A stretch of DNA of 64,000 nucleotides from Millionella massiliensis (lineage in GTDB: Bacteria > Bacteroidota > Bacteroidia > Bacteroidales > Rikenellaceae): positions 806,001 to 870,000 of the forward strand of contig NZ_FNWD01000002.1 in NCBI RefSeq assembly GCF_900104655.1, given 5' to 3'. Below are positions 17,294-26,275 of this stretch, in pieces. Position numbers and translations under genes: made by a program. The notes under the pieces were generated by a model. The model was not told the DNA's origin and ran no database searches. It saw only the letters and a program-made list of their open reading frames with translations. Within the stretch, counting starts at the first letter, position 1. Every line of letters starts with the position of its first letter.

Positions 17294-19588
17294 CTACCGG
17301 AAACAGCTCTCGGCCGGAGCAGGCCCCATCTCGAGCACCAGTTCACCGCCCGCCGTGACCGACCGGAACGGAATTCGCGGTTCCCGCAGCGGCTTTCCGT
17401 TCAGCAGGGCACGCTGGATATAGACATTCCCGGCACTGTTGTTTTCGGTACGAATCGTAAAGGTCCGCCCCGAATAGTAGTTCGGATCGAGCCGGATCGT
17501 GATGCGATCGAAGAGCGGACTCCCGATCTCCAGCATCGGGTCGGCCGAGCACCCGCCGTCCATTTCGAAAAATCCCATCGCACTCATGACGTACCACGCA
17601 CTCATCTGCCCCTCGTCCTCGTCACCCTCCCAGCCGTGGTAAGGCGTCGAACCGTAGAAACTCTCCATGATGGCACGCGCCCACTTCTGGGCCAGCCACG
17701 GTTTACCCGAATAGTTGAACAGATAGGGGGTACACATATTCACCTCGTTCCCGTGGTTGATGTAGAACTCGCCCGACTGACCGCTCGTCCGGTCGAAGAG
17801 GTGAGCGGCGAAACGAAACTCGGCCGACTTTTCGAAACCCTCCTCCAGACGGCGGTTGAACTCATCCACACCGATCAGCCCCACCAGCCCCGGGATATCG
17901 TGAGGCACATACCACGAATACTGCCAACTGTTCCCCTCGATGAACCCGGCGTTCGAGAAACGGTCGAAATCGGTATCCCAGCCCCCCGTCGTATCGCGCC
18001 GCACGACATACCTGTACTCCGGGAGGAACACGTTCCGGTAGTTCATGGAGCGGGTTTCGAGCCGCTTGGCCTCCTTCCGGTCGCCCATCGCCCAGGCCAT
18101 CTGCGCCACACACCAGTCATCGTAGGCATAATCCAGCGTTTTGGACACCACGCCGTATTCGCGCGGCATATACCCATACCGGTCGTACACGTCGAGCTGC
18201 GGATTGCCGGCAACGCCTCCACCCGGATGGTTGATGCCGGGTTCCGTCACCGTTTTGCGGATCGCCCGATAGATCTCCTCGCCATCCTTGCGGATTCCCT
18301 TCTGGTAGGCGGCCACCATCAGCGCCGTCTCGTGCGACCCCTCCATAATGCCGGAATACTCCAGCCCGGCCGGCCCCTTGCAAGTCCACCCCGTATGGCG
18401 GAACATCTCCAGCTGGGTCGTCACCCAGTTATCGACGATCTCCGGCGAGACGATCGACCACAGGCCGTTCAGGTTCCAATAGGAGTTCCAGAAAGCGTCC
18501 CCGCCGTACATCTTGCCCCGTTCGACCGTCCGGACGCGCTCCATGGCATCCACATACTGTCCGTTCACATCGCTCCAGGTCTGCTTGCCGGCATAAGCAC
18601 GGTAGAGATTGGTGTAGAACTTCACCTTGTCGGTTTCGTCCGTTCCCTCGACCTCGACCCGTCCGAGCAGTTCGTTCCACTCGTCCCGCGTGTGAGCGGC
18701 CACCCGGTCGAAATCGTAGCCCAGCGGCCCCAGCTCCGTCTCCATATTGAGCCGAGCCTGCTCGATGCTCACCAGCGAAAGCCCCGTGCAGACGACAATC
18801 TGTTCGTCGGCTTCGGTTTCGTAGATGGCATACGCTCCGATGTCCCCCTCGCCCTGCAACTCGTCGATGTTTTCCGACACCCGACCCTCGTTCCAGCCGT
18901 TGAGCTGTTTGAACGGCTTGCTGAAACGGGCCACGAAGTGCAATTTATAGTGATTCCAGCCGCTCCAGGGGCCCGACTGACAATCGGCATACCCCTCGAC
19001 CTCCGTCGGGCTGACCCGCACGATGCGGGCGTCCTGTACGCGGAAACCGTAGTCCCACTCGGTCGGGAAGAGCAGGTCCATCAGAATCCGCGACTCCCGT
19101 CTCTTCGGGAAGGTGTATCGCTGCACGCCGCAATGGGTCGTGGCAGTCATTTCGGCCCGTACCTGATGGTCGTAGAGGAAGACCGAGTAGTAACCCGGCG
19201 AGGCCTGTTCGCTCTCCTTCAGGATACGCGAATGGTAACCGGCATTGGCCCCCTGATAGGGCGAATCGGTCGAAGGGTTGCTCAGCGCCAGGTCGGCCGT
19301 CGTGGGCATCATCATCAGTCCGCCCATGGTCCAGGCATGGATGTGGCTGAATCCCGACACGTTGTTGATCGAATACTCGTAGCCGCCCATCCAGACATCG
19401 CCCTGGTTGTCGGGGCCGAGCTGCACCATTCCGAACGGAGCCTGTGCATAGGGTCCAAGCATCCAACGCGAGTTGGAGGTTCCGATAAACAGATCGACAT
19501 AATCGACCGGCTGCCGTTCGGCCAGCGCCGTGGGGAGCCCCAACGCCACCGAGCCGAGCACCACACCGAGAGATTTCAAAAGTTTCAT
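17294..19588 (-). CDS. GH92 exo-alpha-mannosidase
   Basis: A 764-residue exported glycoside hydrolase with a signal peptide (MKLLKSLGVVLGSVALGLPTALA). Family GH92 features are clear: an N-terminal beta-sandwich with VDLFIGTSNS and GPYAQAPFGMVQLGPDNQG, then an (alpha/alpha)6 barrel with GGDAFWNSYWNLNGLW and the catalytic-site block WEGDEDEGQMSAWYVMSAMGFF, where the Glu near GQMSAWY is the predicted general acid. GH92 enzymes are calcium-dependent exo-mannosidases acting on N-glycans and yeast mannan. A frame of 24 further residues runs upstream, but the signal peptide fixes the start. It lies 91 bases downstream of a GH38 gene and is probably co-transcribed with it. Confidence 0.93.
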   Translation of the reverse strand: MKLLKSLGVVLGSVALGLPTALAERQPVDYVDLFIGTSNSRWMLGPYAQAPFGMVQLGPDNQGDVWMGGYEYSINNVSGFSHIHAWTMGGLMMMPTTADLALSNPSTDSPYQGANAGYHSRILKESEQASPGYYSVFLYDHQVRAEMTATTHCGVQRYTFPKRRESRILMDLLFPTEWDYGFRVQDARIVRVSPTEVEGYADCQSGPWSGWNHYKLHFVARFSKPFKQLNGWNEGRVSENIDELQGEGDIGAYAIYETEADEQIVVCTGLSLVSIEQARLNMETELGPLGYDFDRVAAHTRDEWNELLGRVEVEGTDETDKVKFYTNLYRAYAGKQTWSDVNGQYVDAMERVRTVERGKMYGGDAFWNSYWNLNGLWSIVSPEIVDNWVTTQLEMFRHTGWTCKGPAGLEYSGIMEGSHETALMVAAYQKGIRKDGEEIYRAIRKTVTEPGINHPGGGVAGNPQLDVYDRYGYMPREYGVVSKTLDYAYDDWCVAQMAWAMGDRKEAKRLETRSMNYRNVFLPEYRYVVRRDTTGGWDTDFDRFSNAGFIEGNSWQYSWYVPHDIPGLVGLIGVDEFNRRLEEGFEKSAEFRFAAHLFDRTSGQSGEFYINHGNEVNMCTPYLFNYSGKPWLAQKWARAIMESFYGSTPYHGWEGDEDEGQMSAWYVMSAMGFFEMDGGCSADPMLEIGSPLFDRITIRLDPNYYSGRTFTIRTENNSAGNVYIQRALLNGKPLREPRIPFRSVTAGGELVLEMGPAPAESCFR

Positions 19589-19618
19589 TCCGACAGTTTG
19601 TTTTGCGAGGTGTATCAG

Positions 19619-19658
19619 GGGGAGCCATCCCGTGACTGGTGCCCGGCGATGGCTCCCC
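19619..19658 (-). other. Intercistronic hairpin between GH38 and GH92
   Basis: GGGGAGCCATC (19619-19629) pairs perfectly with GATGGCTCCCC (19648-19658), an 11-bp stem with an 18-base loop. No U-run follows, so it is more likely an mRNA-stability or partial-attenuation element than a full terminator. Confidence 0.45.
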
Positions 19659-19679
19659 ACATTCAGTTTTTACAATGAC

Positions 19680-22583
19680 CTAGCGCCAGTTGATTTCCAG
19701 CGTAATACTTCCATTGGCGGGAATCACAATCGCGTCGGGCGAAACCGTTTTGCGTTCGCCCTGACTGTCTTCGGTAACGGCCACCACTGACGCGGGTCGA
19801 ACGGCCCCGAAGCGCAGTGCTACGGTTTCGTCACTCCCCGACTGCGACAGCAGCCGCACGAGCGAACGGTCGCGGTCGATCGTACGGTAGGTGGAGAGGA
19901 AGACCTCGTCCGCCCCCGACAGCGTGACAGGACGGGCTATTCCGGTGAAGTTCTCACCGACCGGTACGGCCACCAGCGGCCGGAAGCTCTCCATCCCGAA
20001 CCGGTTGGCCGACGCCGCGTCGTACCCTCCGGCATGGGGCCGCACGCGATATTCGAAGGTGATCTTACCGCTTTGGCTCAGCGGGAAGTTGGTGTGCCAG
20101 TGGTTGTTCAGTGCCCAGGAATAGACGATCGACGAGGGGCGAAGCTGGCGGATCCACTCGGGCGACCCCGTGGCGCCCCCGATGATGTTGGCGGTCATGT
20201 CCCCGCTCTCGAAATTGACGGCGTTCAGCGGACACCAGGTCACCCCTTTGTCCGCACTGGAGATGTCGAGCCAGCGCTGCATGGCGATCCAGTTGCGGTT
20301 AGCAGCCTTGAGTTGATCCTTTTCGAGCTCCATGACACCCCACGGCACATTGACCCGTGTCACGCCCTGCGGCACGTCGAATGCGAACCCAAAGTGGATT
20401 CCCTCCTTGTCGAGCACCGCCCGCTTATCGACCACGTTGCGGAAATAGACCGTTTCCGAGCCGTTCAGGAGCATCACCTCTCGGGTCAGCCCTTCGCACC
20501 CCTCGGCATCGGCCTCCACCCGAAACGACTGTACCACCGGCCCCCACTCCTTGCGGATGATGCGAACATTCACCGGTTTGGTCGCCGAGCCCGTCGTCTG
20601 GCCTCCTTTGAGGTACCGGAAGCTGTTCCAGCCCACCAACGCAGCCCGATCGACATACTCGGCCCCGCCGTAGATCAGGCTGACCACATCACCCGTGAGC
20701 GGATCGAGCGTCAGTCGCACCCGGCCGTTATCCAGCACATAGGCAGAGTCGGCCACAGTCGCCGGTTTCGTTTTGGGTCCGGCGCTGAGGCGGAAGATCG
20801 CACTTCCCAAAGCGGGCACCTCCTCAGCCACGAAGACCAGTTCGCCCGAGGTGAGCCGCTGCGAGGGAATGACCCGCCCGGCCGCATCGGTCACACGGTC
20901 ACCCGCAGCGGAACGTTCGGCCGACAGACGAACCAGACCGCTCTGCGGCCACGAATTGGTATTGAAGACCGCAATGCGATCCGCCCCCTCCTTCGCCACA
21001 CCGGCCACGGCCATCTCCACGGCCCGGTCGGTCAATTCGGCCGCCCGGTCGAAGTAGCCGTATTTGGTGCGGTTGATTTCATCGCTGATAGGTTGTTTGT
21101 CGGGCTGCATGAAGGCCCACGTGTGTTCCGTACTGAGGATGATGTTCCGCCACGCCTCGCGGTAGGTCTCATCGGGCATCGGTTCACCCGGATGGAGCAT
21201 CGCCCAGAGAATCTCGGCCTGCACCAGCGTCTCCTTGACCACGCGTCCGCGTCCGGTCTTGGCCGCCCCCGAACCGAGACCGTCGGTCCAGTACTCCGTA
21301 AAGTCACCCTTCATCTGCGGAATCCGGTCACCGTAGGCCGCGAAAGCCTCCATCATCTCGGTTCCGGTACAGATTTTCAGGTGCGGGAAGGCGTACTCCT
21401 CGTTCCAACTGCGCACCGCCTCGGGCAGGTCGACATCGATCGGCGTATTGTCGGCCATGCACCAGGTCATCGGGAAAATCGGATAGATATACTCCGGATC
21501 GGCCTCGAGCTGGGGGAGTTTCTCGGCCAGATAACCGTCGATAAAGTTCGCACGCGGGTTGTCGGTCCGAACCACGCGGAGCAGTTTCGACGTGTCGGTC
21601 TGCCCGGCCATCAGCGGCCAGAAGTCCTTACCCTTGGCCAGCGCTCCGGGGGTGTACGATCCGGGTTGCAGGAACAGTACTTTCGAGACCCCGTCCGGCC
21701 CGATCCACCAGAATGGTTTGAAGTTCAGCATGCTCGACAGCCCTGTCCGGTCATAACCGTTGAACAGCGACAGGCAGTAACGGATTCCGTAGTGGTTGGC
21801 GGCCGGCACCACGCCCCACGACATGCCGGGAATATCGACCTGCACCATGGTTTCGACCTTCACGCCGGTCTGCCGTTCGAGCTCCTTGCCGTAACGGAAC
21901 AGTTCGAGCAGCTCTTCGTCGCTGCACGCGCTGGTGTTCGTATTGACGTAACCGGCATCGACGGCAATATCGCCCCGGCGAATCGCATCGAGCAGACGCT
22001 GCCGTTTCGCTTCGGGGGCCGACGCCATGTAACGCTCGATGGGCCAGGTCACCTCCGGATTCCAACGGAAACGGGCATCCTCCGGATAATTCCGGGTCTG
22101 CTCGGCCAGTTCCATCGCCACCTCCAGATTGCGCTTGTGGATGAACTCCACGTTCTGCTGCGTGTTGGTATAGCCGATATCCACGTGCGAGTGGGGATAG
22201 ATATAGACCGTCCAGTGGCGCATGGCCGGCACCACCGTACGACACTCGCACTGCTCGCGCCCGGCCATCAGTGCGATGGTCACCGTATCGCGGGCCGAGA
22301 CTCCGATCCCTTCGGGCAGCAGCAACGGAATCGAGTCGTTGCGCTGCGTCGTAAACGCCACCGTCTCCGTGCCCTGCCGCGAGACGATGCGGAACTTGCC
22401 GGACCGCAACTGACGCGGCCCCCGGTAATCGACAAAGACCTCGCGACCGGGTTTCCCGTCGTCGCGGTACTTGTAGCGGTCCGAGACCTTCACTTCGATA
22501 AATGCCTCGCCGGTCTGCACCGCAGCCGACGCACCCTGTATGCACCACAGGGCGGAGATCATAAGAATCAGTGTACGTTTCAT
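19680..22583 (-). CDS. GH38-family alpha-mannosidase
   Basis: A 967-residue exported enzyme with a signal peptide (MKRTLILMISALWCIQGASA). The GH38 N-terminal domain has the zinc-site motif YPHSHVDIGYTN (His131, His133, Asp135 by count) and the segment VQVDIPGMSWG, whose Asp (about 250) matches the catalytic nucleophile. A long beta-rich C-terminal half follows (GH38 central and C-terminal domains). GH38 mannosidases trim alpha-mannose from N-glycans. The frame extends 25 residues upstream, but the signal peptide fixes the start at 22583. It is the first gene of a GH38-GH92 pair; no susCD genes lie next to it. Confidence 0.88.
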   Translation of the reverse strand: MKRTLILMISALWCIQGASAAVQTGEAFIEVKVSDRYKYRDDGKPGREVFVDYRGPRQLRSGKFRIVSRQGTETVAFTTQRNDSIPLLLPEGIGVSARDTVTIALMAGREQCECRTVVPAMRHWTVYIYPHSHVDIGYTNTQQNVEFIHKRNLEVAMELAEQTRNYPEDARFRWNPEVTWPIERYMASAPEAKRQRLLDAIRRGDIAVDAGYVNTNTSACSDEELLELFRYGKELERQTGVKVETMVQVDIPGMSWGVVPAANHYGIRYCLSLFNGYDRTGLSSMLNFKPFWWIGPDGVSKVLFLQPGSYTPGALAKGKDFWPLMAGQTDTSKLLRVVRTDNPRANFIDGYLAEKLPQLEADPEYIYPIFPMTWCMADNTPIDVDLPEAVRSWNEEYAFPHLKICTGTEMMEAFAAYGDRIPQMKGDFTEYWTDGLGSGAAKTGRGRVVKETLVQAEILWAMLHPGEPMPDETYREAWRNIILSTEHTWAFMQPDKQPISDEINRTKYGYFDRAAELTDRAVEMAVAGVAKEGADRIAVFNTNSWPQSGLVRLSAERSAAGDRVTDAAGRVIPSQRLTSGELVFVAEEVPALGSAIFRLSAGPKTKPATVADSAYVLDNGRVRLTLDPLTGDVVSLIYGGAEYVDRAALVGWNSFRYLKGGQTTGSATKPVNVRIIRKEWGPVVQSFRVEADAEGCEGLTREVMLLNGSETVYFRNVVDKRAVLDKEGIHFGFAFDVPQGVTRVNVPWGVMELEKDQLKAANRNWIAMQRWLDISSADKGVTWCPLNAVNFESGDMTANIIGGATGSPEWIRQLRPSSIVYSWALNNHWHTNFPLSQSGKITFEYRVRPHAGGYDAASANRFGMESFRPLVAVPVGENFTGIARPVTLSGADEVFLSTYRTIDRDRSLVRLLSQSGSDETVALRFGAVRPASVVAVTEDSQGERKTVSPDAIVIPANGSITLEINWR

Positions 22584-22665
22584 TCCAGTGGTATGTATTT
22601 TTAGCGTTTCGCGCCCCGGTCTATGGTCCGGGACGCACAATCGATGAATTTTCCGCACAAAAACC

Positions 22666-22673
22666 TAATTTTG
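22666..22673 (+). promoter_or_regulatory. tatD-tcdA promoter, -7 box
   Basis: TAATTTTG fits TAnnTTTG and lies 13 bases before the ATG at 22687. Confidence 0.55.
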
Positions 22674-22686
22674 TTCTCGACACGCC

Positions 22687-23358
22687 ATGCTCCCCACGAT
22701 CGACATCCACACCCATCACCTGCGCCCCGGCCAGCTGAGCCTGCCGAACGTCCGGATCCAGGACGAACACCCCTGTCTTCCGGCTTCGGGCCCCTACTCG
22801 GCCGGCATCCATCCTTGGGACACGGCCGAAGCCCGTGAAGCCTGGCTCGATGTGTTCGTTTCGCCCCCCGCAGGACTCGCCGCCATTGGCGAGACGGGGC
22901 TCGATCTGCGTCCTCCCTATCCGCCGCTCGAGGTACAACGGCCGTGGCTCGAAGCACAGCTGCAGGCCGCCCGACGGCTCGACCTGCCCGTGATTCTGCA
23001 CAACGTCCGCGCGACCGCTCCGCTGCAAGCCATCCTCTCTCGCCATTCCGACCTCCCCGTGCTACTGCACGGCTTCACCGGTTCGCGGGAACTGGTCCGG
23101 CAGTGGATCCGGCAGGTCCCAGCGGTCCGTTTCTCGTTCGGCTCCACACTGATGCGCTCGCCGAAGAGCCAGGACGCCCTGAGGTGGATAGCCACACAGT
23201 GTCCTGAGCGGCTGTTCCTGGAAACCGATGATGCACCGCAGATCGACATCCGGGAAATGTATATCTTTGCATCCGCGTCAATCGGTTGGGAGACCGACCG
23301 GCTCAGCGAATGCCTGTACCACAACTTCAACACCCTTTTTCCCCGCCTCTGCCCATGA
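22687..23358 (+). CDS. TatD-family metal-dependent hydrolase
   Basis: A 223-residue cytosolic protein of the TatD DNase/amidohydrolase family. It has IDIHTHH (metal-binding His pair), GIHPWD, IGETGLDLR (Glu ligand), PVILHNVRA and LFLETDDAPQ (final Asp). TatD proteins are Mg-dependent 3'-5' exonucleases or deoxyribonucleases involved in DNA repair and quality control. At 223 residues it is a little shorter than the usual 255-265. Its TGA overlaps the ATG of tcdA (ATGA), a sign of translational coupling. Confidence 0.85.
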   Translation: MLPTIDIHTHHLRPGQLSLPNVRIQDEHPCLPASGPYSAGIHPWDTAEAREAWLDVFVSPPAGLAAIGETGLDLRPPYPPLEVQRPWLEAQLQAARRLDLPVILHNVRATAPLQAILSRHSDLPVLLHGFTGSRELVRQWIRQVPAVRFSFGSTLMRSPKSQDALRWIATQCPERLFLETDDAPQIDIREMYIFASASIGWETDRLSECLYHNFNTLFPRLCP

Positions 23359-24092
23359 CCTCCGCAACTCGCCCCTGGTGTGAACGAACAGAACTGCTGC
23401 TCGGCCCCGAAAAGAACGAACGTCTGCGCCAATCGCACGTGCTGGTCGTCGGACTGGGCGGCGTGGGGGCCTATGCCGCCGAGATGATTGCCCGCGCCGG
23501 CGTCGATCACCTTACCATCGTGGATGCAGACTGCGTGAGCCCGAGCAACATCAACCGCCAGCTCGTCGCCCTGCACTCGACCGTCGGACAGCCCAAGGCC
23601 GAAGTGCTGGCCGCCCGCCTGCGCGACATCAATCCGGAGATCCGCCTCACCGTACTGGAGGAGTACATCAAGGACGACGCTACGGACCGACTGCTGGACG
23701 CCACGCCGCGCTACGATTTCGTCGTCGATGCCATCGATACGCTCGCCCCGAAGGTCAACCTCATCAAAGGGTGCCTCGACCGCTCCATCCCGCTGGTCAG
23801 CTCGATGGGTGCAGGGGCCAAGACCGACCCTACGCTGGTCGAAATCCGCGACATCGGCAAGTCGCACCACTGTCCGCTGGCCCACATGCTCCGCAAAAGA
23901 CTCCACAAGCTGAACATCCGAAGCGGTTTTCCGGTCGTGTTCTCGCCGGAACCGGTCCGCGAAGGGTCGATGATCCTCTGCGAAGAGCAAAACAAGAAAT
24001 CGAACGTCGGGACCATCTCCTACATGCCGGCCGTTTTCGGCTGTGCCTGTGCATCGGTCGCTATCCGCACCCTGCTCGGCGAGATGCAATAA
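23355..24092 (+). CDS. tcdA: tRNA threonylcarbamoyladenosine dehydratase TcdA
   Basis: An E1-like, ThiF/MoeB-fold enzyme that uses ATP to cyclise N6-threonylcarbamoyladenosine at position 37 of ANN-decoding tRNAs. The 245 residues show VVGLGGVGAYAAE (nucleotide loop, about 31-43), IVDADCVSPSNINRQ, the VDAIDTLAPKV Asp motif and SMGAGAKTDPT, which separate TcdA from MoeB and ThiF. A frame with 23 more residues exists upstream inside tatD; the ATG at 23355 gives the normal TcdA N-terminus (RTELLLGPE). Co-transcribed with tatD. Confidence 0.9.
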   Translation: MTSATRPWCERTELLLGPEKNERLRQSHVLVVGLGGVGAYAAEMIARAGVDHLTIVDADCVSPSNINRQLVALHSTVGQPKAEVLAARLRDINPEIRLTVLEEYIKDDATDRLLDATPRYDFVVDAIDTLAPKVNLIKGCLDRSIPLVSSMGAGAKTDPTLVEIRDIGKSHHCPLAHMLRKRLHKLNIRSGFPVVFSPEPVREGSMILCEEQNKKSNVGTISYMPAVFGCACASVAIRTLLGEMQ

Positions 24093-24209
24093 CCTGCCCC
24101 GTCGCCAATATTTATTCAACGTCCGACGCTCTCTCCGCTTCCCCCCTCTTCTCCAACCATTACGCCTCCGTTTCGGAGAACTTGTTCAAGGACAAATATA
24201 GTGCATCCT

Positions 24210-24240
24210 TTTCGGGATAAAATACAACTTTATCCCGAAA
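24210..24240 (+). terminator. Hairpin after tcdA
   Basis: TTTCGGGATAAA (24210-24221) pairs perfectly with TTTATCCCGAAA (24229-24240), loop ATACAAC. The flanks are AT-rich but lack a proper U-run on either strand, so terminator function is uncertain. Confidence 0.35.
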
Positions 24241-24414
24241 TACTTATACTATATTACGATCCATACGATCTCGCCCGTTTGATTCCGTAAGACCGTCCGC
24301 AGAGAGCCATTCAGCACCTCCCCCAATAGCAAAAACCGTTCATGCTTCCCGCCCGAAACGAAACCGCCAATGGATGAAAACCGTTCACGCCCCGAAAAGA
24401 ATCGGCAAAAAGTT

Positions 24415-24422
24415 TATCTTTG
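24415..24422 (+). promoter_or_regulatory. Lipoprotein gene promoter, -7 box
   Basis: TATCTTTG fits TAnnTTTG and is followed by the ATG at 24446. Confidence 0.6.
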
Positions 24423-24445
24423 TTTTTTCATTCACACACAGAGTC

Positions 24446-25318
24446 ATGAGAAAAAGCGCACTGACACTCCTGCTGACCTCACTCGCCGCGGTCACAGCCT
24501 GCAATACGGAGAAAGGCACCCAAAATCCCCCGAAATCGAAATGGATCTCCGAGATCATCGCATACCACCCCGCACCGGGACAGTTCATCAACACCACGCA
24601 AGGTAACGAAGAGGCCGCTGCAGGCATCATCGGCGGCAAACGCGGCTGTCTTTCGCTCGGCGGCTTCGGCGGTTACGTGATTTTCGGATTCGACCACGAG
24701 GTACGCAATATCGACGGTACGGATTTCGTGATTTTCGGCAACGCCTTCGACGGGAGTTCCGAACCGGGCATCGTGGAAGTAAGCCCCGACGGGACAACCT
24801 GGTACCGTCTCAAAGGTTCGGACGATGCGGCACCGACTCCCTTCACCATTACCTACACCCGTCCTGCACAGACCGAAACGGCCGAAGACGTCGCCTGGAC
24901 CGACGGAAACGGCAACCCGGGTGTCTTGCAAACCGTTCCGGCCCATGAGCAATCCTACTGGCCGCTGTTCCTGTCCGGCTCGCCAGCCGAACTGACCTTT
25001 TCGGGTTACCTGCTGGCCAACAATTCGTCGTGGAACGCCTCGACCAACCGTTACGTACAGGCCGCCTACGAATGGGGATATGCCGACAACTGGTCGGCCG
25101 ACTACGACGCCATGGCCGGCAACGACAGCGACACCCGCGGCAGCAACAAATTCGACCTCGACAACGCCGTGGACAACAACGGGAACCCTGTCACGCTGAC
25201 CTCGGTCAAACAAATCAAGGTCTATTCGGCCATGAACCAATGGGTCGGTGCCGGTGTGGGCGAGACTTCGACCGAAGTGTGCGGAGCCCTCTCGCTCTCG
25301 GCCGCAATCGACGATTAA
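24446..25318 (+). CDS. Cell-surface lipoprotein, beta-sandwich type, function unknown
   Basis: A 290-residue protein with a lipoprotein signal peptide (MRKSALTLLLTSLAAVTACN, modified Cys at about 19). The mature part has DGTDFVIFGNAFDGSSEPGI, VEVSPDGTTWYRLKG and a C-terminal GNPVTLTSVKQIKVYSAMN segment. These are characteristic of a Bacteroidota cell-surface protein family with a jelly-roll, F5/8-type-like fold, often found beside TonB-dependent uptake systems. No such transporter is next to it here and the ligand is unknown. The frame is open 72 bases upstream, but the lipobox fixes the start. Single gene between its own promoter and a two-way terminator. Confidence 0.72.
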   Translation: MRKSALTLLLTSLAAVTACNTEKGTQNPPKSKWISEIIAYHPAPGQFINTTQGNEEAAAGIIGGKRGCLSLGGFGGYVIFGFDHEVRNIDGTDFVIFGNAFDGSSEPGIVEVSPDGTTWYRLKGSDDAAPTPFTITYTRPAQTETAEDVAWTDGNGNPGVLQTVPAHEQSYWPLFLSGSPAELTFSGYLLANNSSWNASTNRYVQAAYEWGYADNWSADYDAMAGNDSDTRGSNKFDLDNAVDNNGNPVTLTSVKQIKVYSAMNQWVGAGVGETSTEVCGALSLSAAIDD

Positions 25319-25371
25319 TCCCACTCCTGTACACGACCACACGACCAGTTTCCACACAAACCCGCATAACA

Positions 25372-25409
25372 AAAGGGGTACGGAACCAGAGTTCCGCACC
25401 CCTTTCATT
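25372..25409. terminator. Bidirectional terminator
   Basis: AAAGGGGT-A-CGGAAC (25372-25386) pairs with GTTCCG-C-ACCCCTTT (25391-25405), one mismatch, loop CAGA. CATTTTTC follows on the + strand and TTTTGTTAT on the - strand, so it can serve both convergent genes. Confidence 0.8.
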
Positions 25410-25471
25410 TTTCATCAGTGGATTTTGATCGGTCGTCCAGCGTGAACCGGAACCAACATTCACCCCTCCAT

Positions 25472-26221
25472 TCAAAACGCCTGGACAATCAGATTATCTC
25501 GGGAATCAGAAGCCTCAACATACTTTTGTTCTTCGAAAGTACCGTTTTCCACGTCAGCAATCATCCGTCGGTACAGATCGGACAACGCCTTCAACTCGCC
25601 CTCCGGCATCAGACACTTCAGCGTCAACACTCCGTTCTCTTCCGTTTTACAACGGAACGTGAGTTCATGACCTCCGAGACAAGTGACCTCCACCGGTCCG
25701 GGCAATGCCGATCCCACCTGTTCGACCGTTCGGGCATACAGTTGTTTCGACCAATCGTCCGAGACCGGGATTCGCCGGCTTTCAATCCGATACTGTTTCA
25801 ACTGCTCCGCTGCGGCAGACCTGACCATTTTTTGGTTGTACTCGGCATTCTGCTCAATCTCCTCCTGCGACATGGAGGAGAGTTTGTCCGCCGCAATTCC
25901 CCGGAGAGGAAACTCCTCCGCCAGTTGCTCATCCACCTCTTTCTGGTTGGTCACTCTTTTGACCTCCAGCACCCACGAACCATCAGACTCCTTGAAGAGG
26001 CGCATACCACAAGTCGGTTCGAGGAGGAACTCCACCTCTGCATTGAAATCCCCGAAGAAACGTTCGTCCCAAGCCGTTTTGGCAAGTGCCATCGGATCGG
26101 CCTCGACCGTTTTCCTGTACCGATTCGTCGTATCGGGAATCCATTGTTGTGCCCAGGCATTCTGAGCGCTGCTTCCGGCCACCAGGCCGCATAGCATCAT
26201 CGACCACGACAAAGCTTTCAT
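25472..26221 (-). CDS. Secreted protein of unknown function
   Basis: A 249-residue protein with a signal peptide (MKALSWSMMLCGLVAGSSA, cleavage near AWAQQ). I recognise no family. The mature part is mostly charged, with an acidic central helix-like segment (about residues 90-150, SSMSQEEIEQNAEYNQKM) and a C-terminal stretch with one Cys pair (EVTCLGGHELTFRCKTEEN) that could form a disulfide, followed by LKALSDLYRRMIADVENGTF. It lies 54 bases downstream of a beta-propeller gene on the same strand and may be co-transcribed with it. Most likely periplasmic. Confidence 0.65.
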   Translation of the reverse strand: MKALSWSMMLCGLVAGSSAQNAWAQQWIPDTTNRYRKTVEADPMALAKTAWDERFFGDFNAEVEFLLEPTCGMRLFKESDGSWVLEVKRVTNQKEVDEQLAEEFPLRGIAADKLSSMSQEEIEQNAEYNQKMVRSAAAEQLKQYRIESRRIPVSDDWSKQLYARTVEQVGSALPGPVEVTCLGGHELTFRCKTEENGVLTLKCLMPEGELKALSDLYRRMIADVENGTFEEQKYVEASDSRDNLIVQAF

Positions 26222-26275
26222 AATCAGGTGTATTTAGAGGATGAAACATCGTCAGGGACACCCGGCCCCGTCGCT

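Larger units (their letters stand above)
24093..24445 (+). other. Intergenic stretch with a hairpin and a promoter
   Basis: No gene seen. It carries a perfect 12-bp hairpin (24210-24240) and the promoter box of the next gene (24415-24422). Confidence 0.6.

Noticed and set aside
16967-19678. 903-residue + strand open frame opposite the GH92 gene
   Set aside because: Antisense shadow; the GH92 signal peptide and motifs are on the - strand.
20034-22604. 856-residue + strand open frame opposite the GH38 gene
   Set aside because: Antisense shadow with no recognisable motif.
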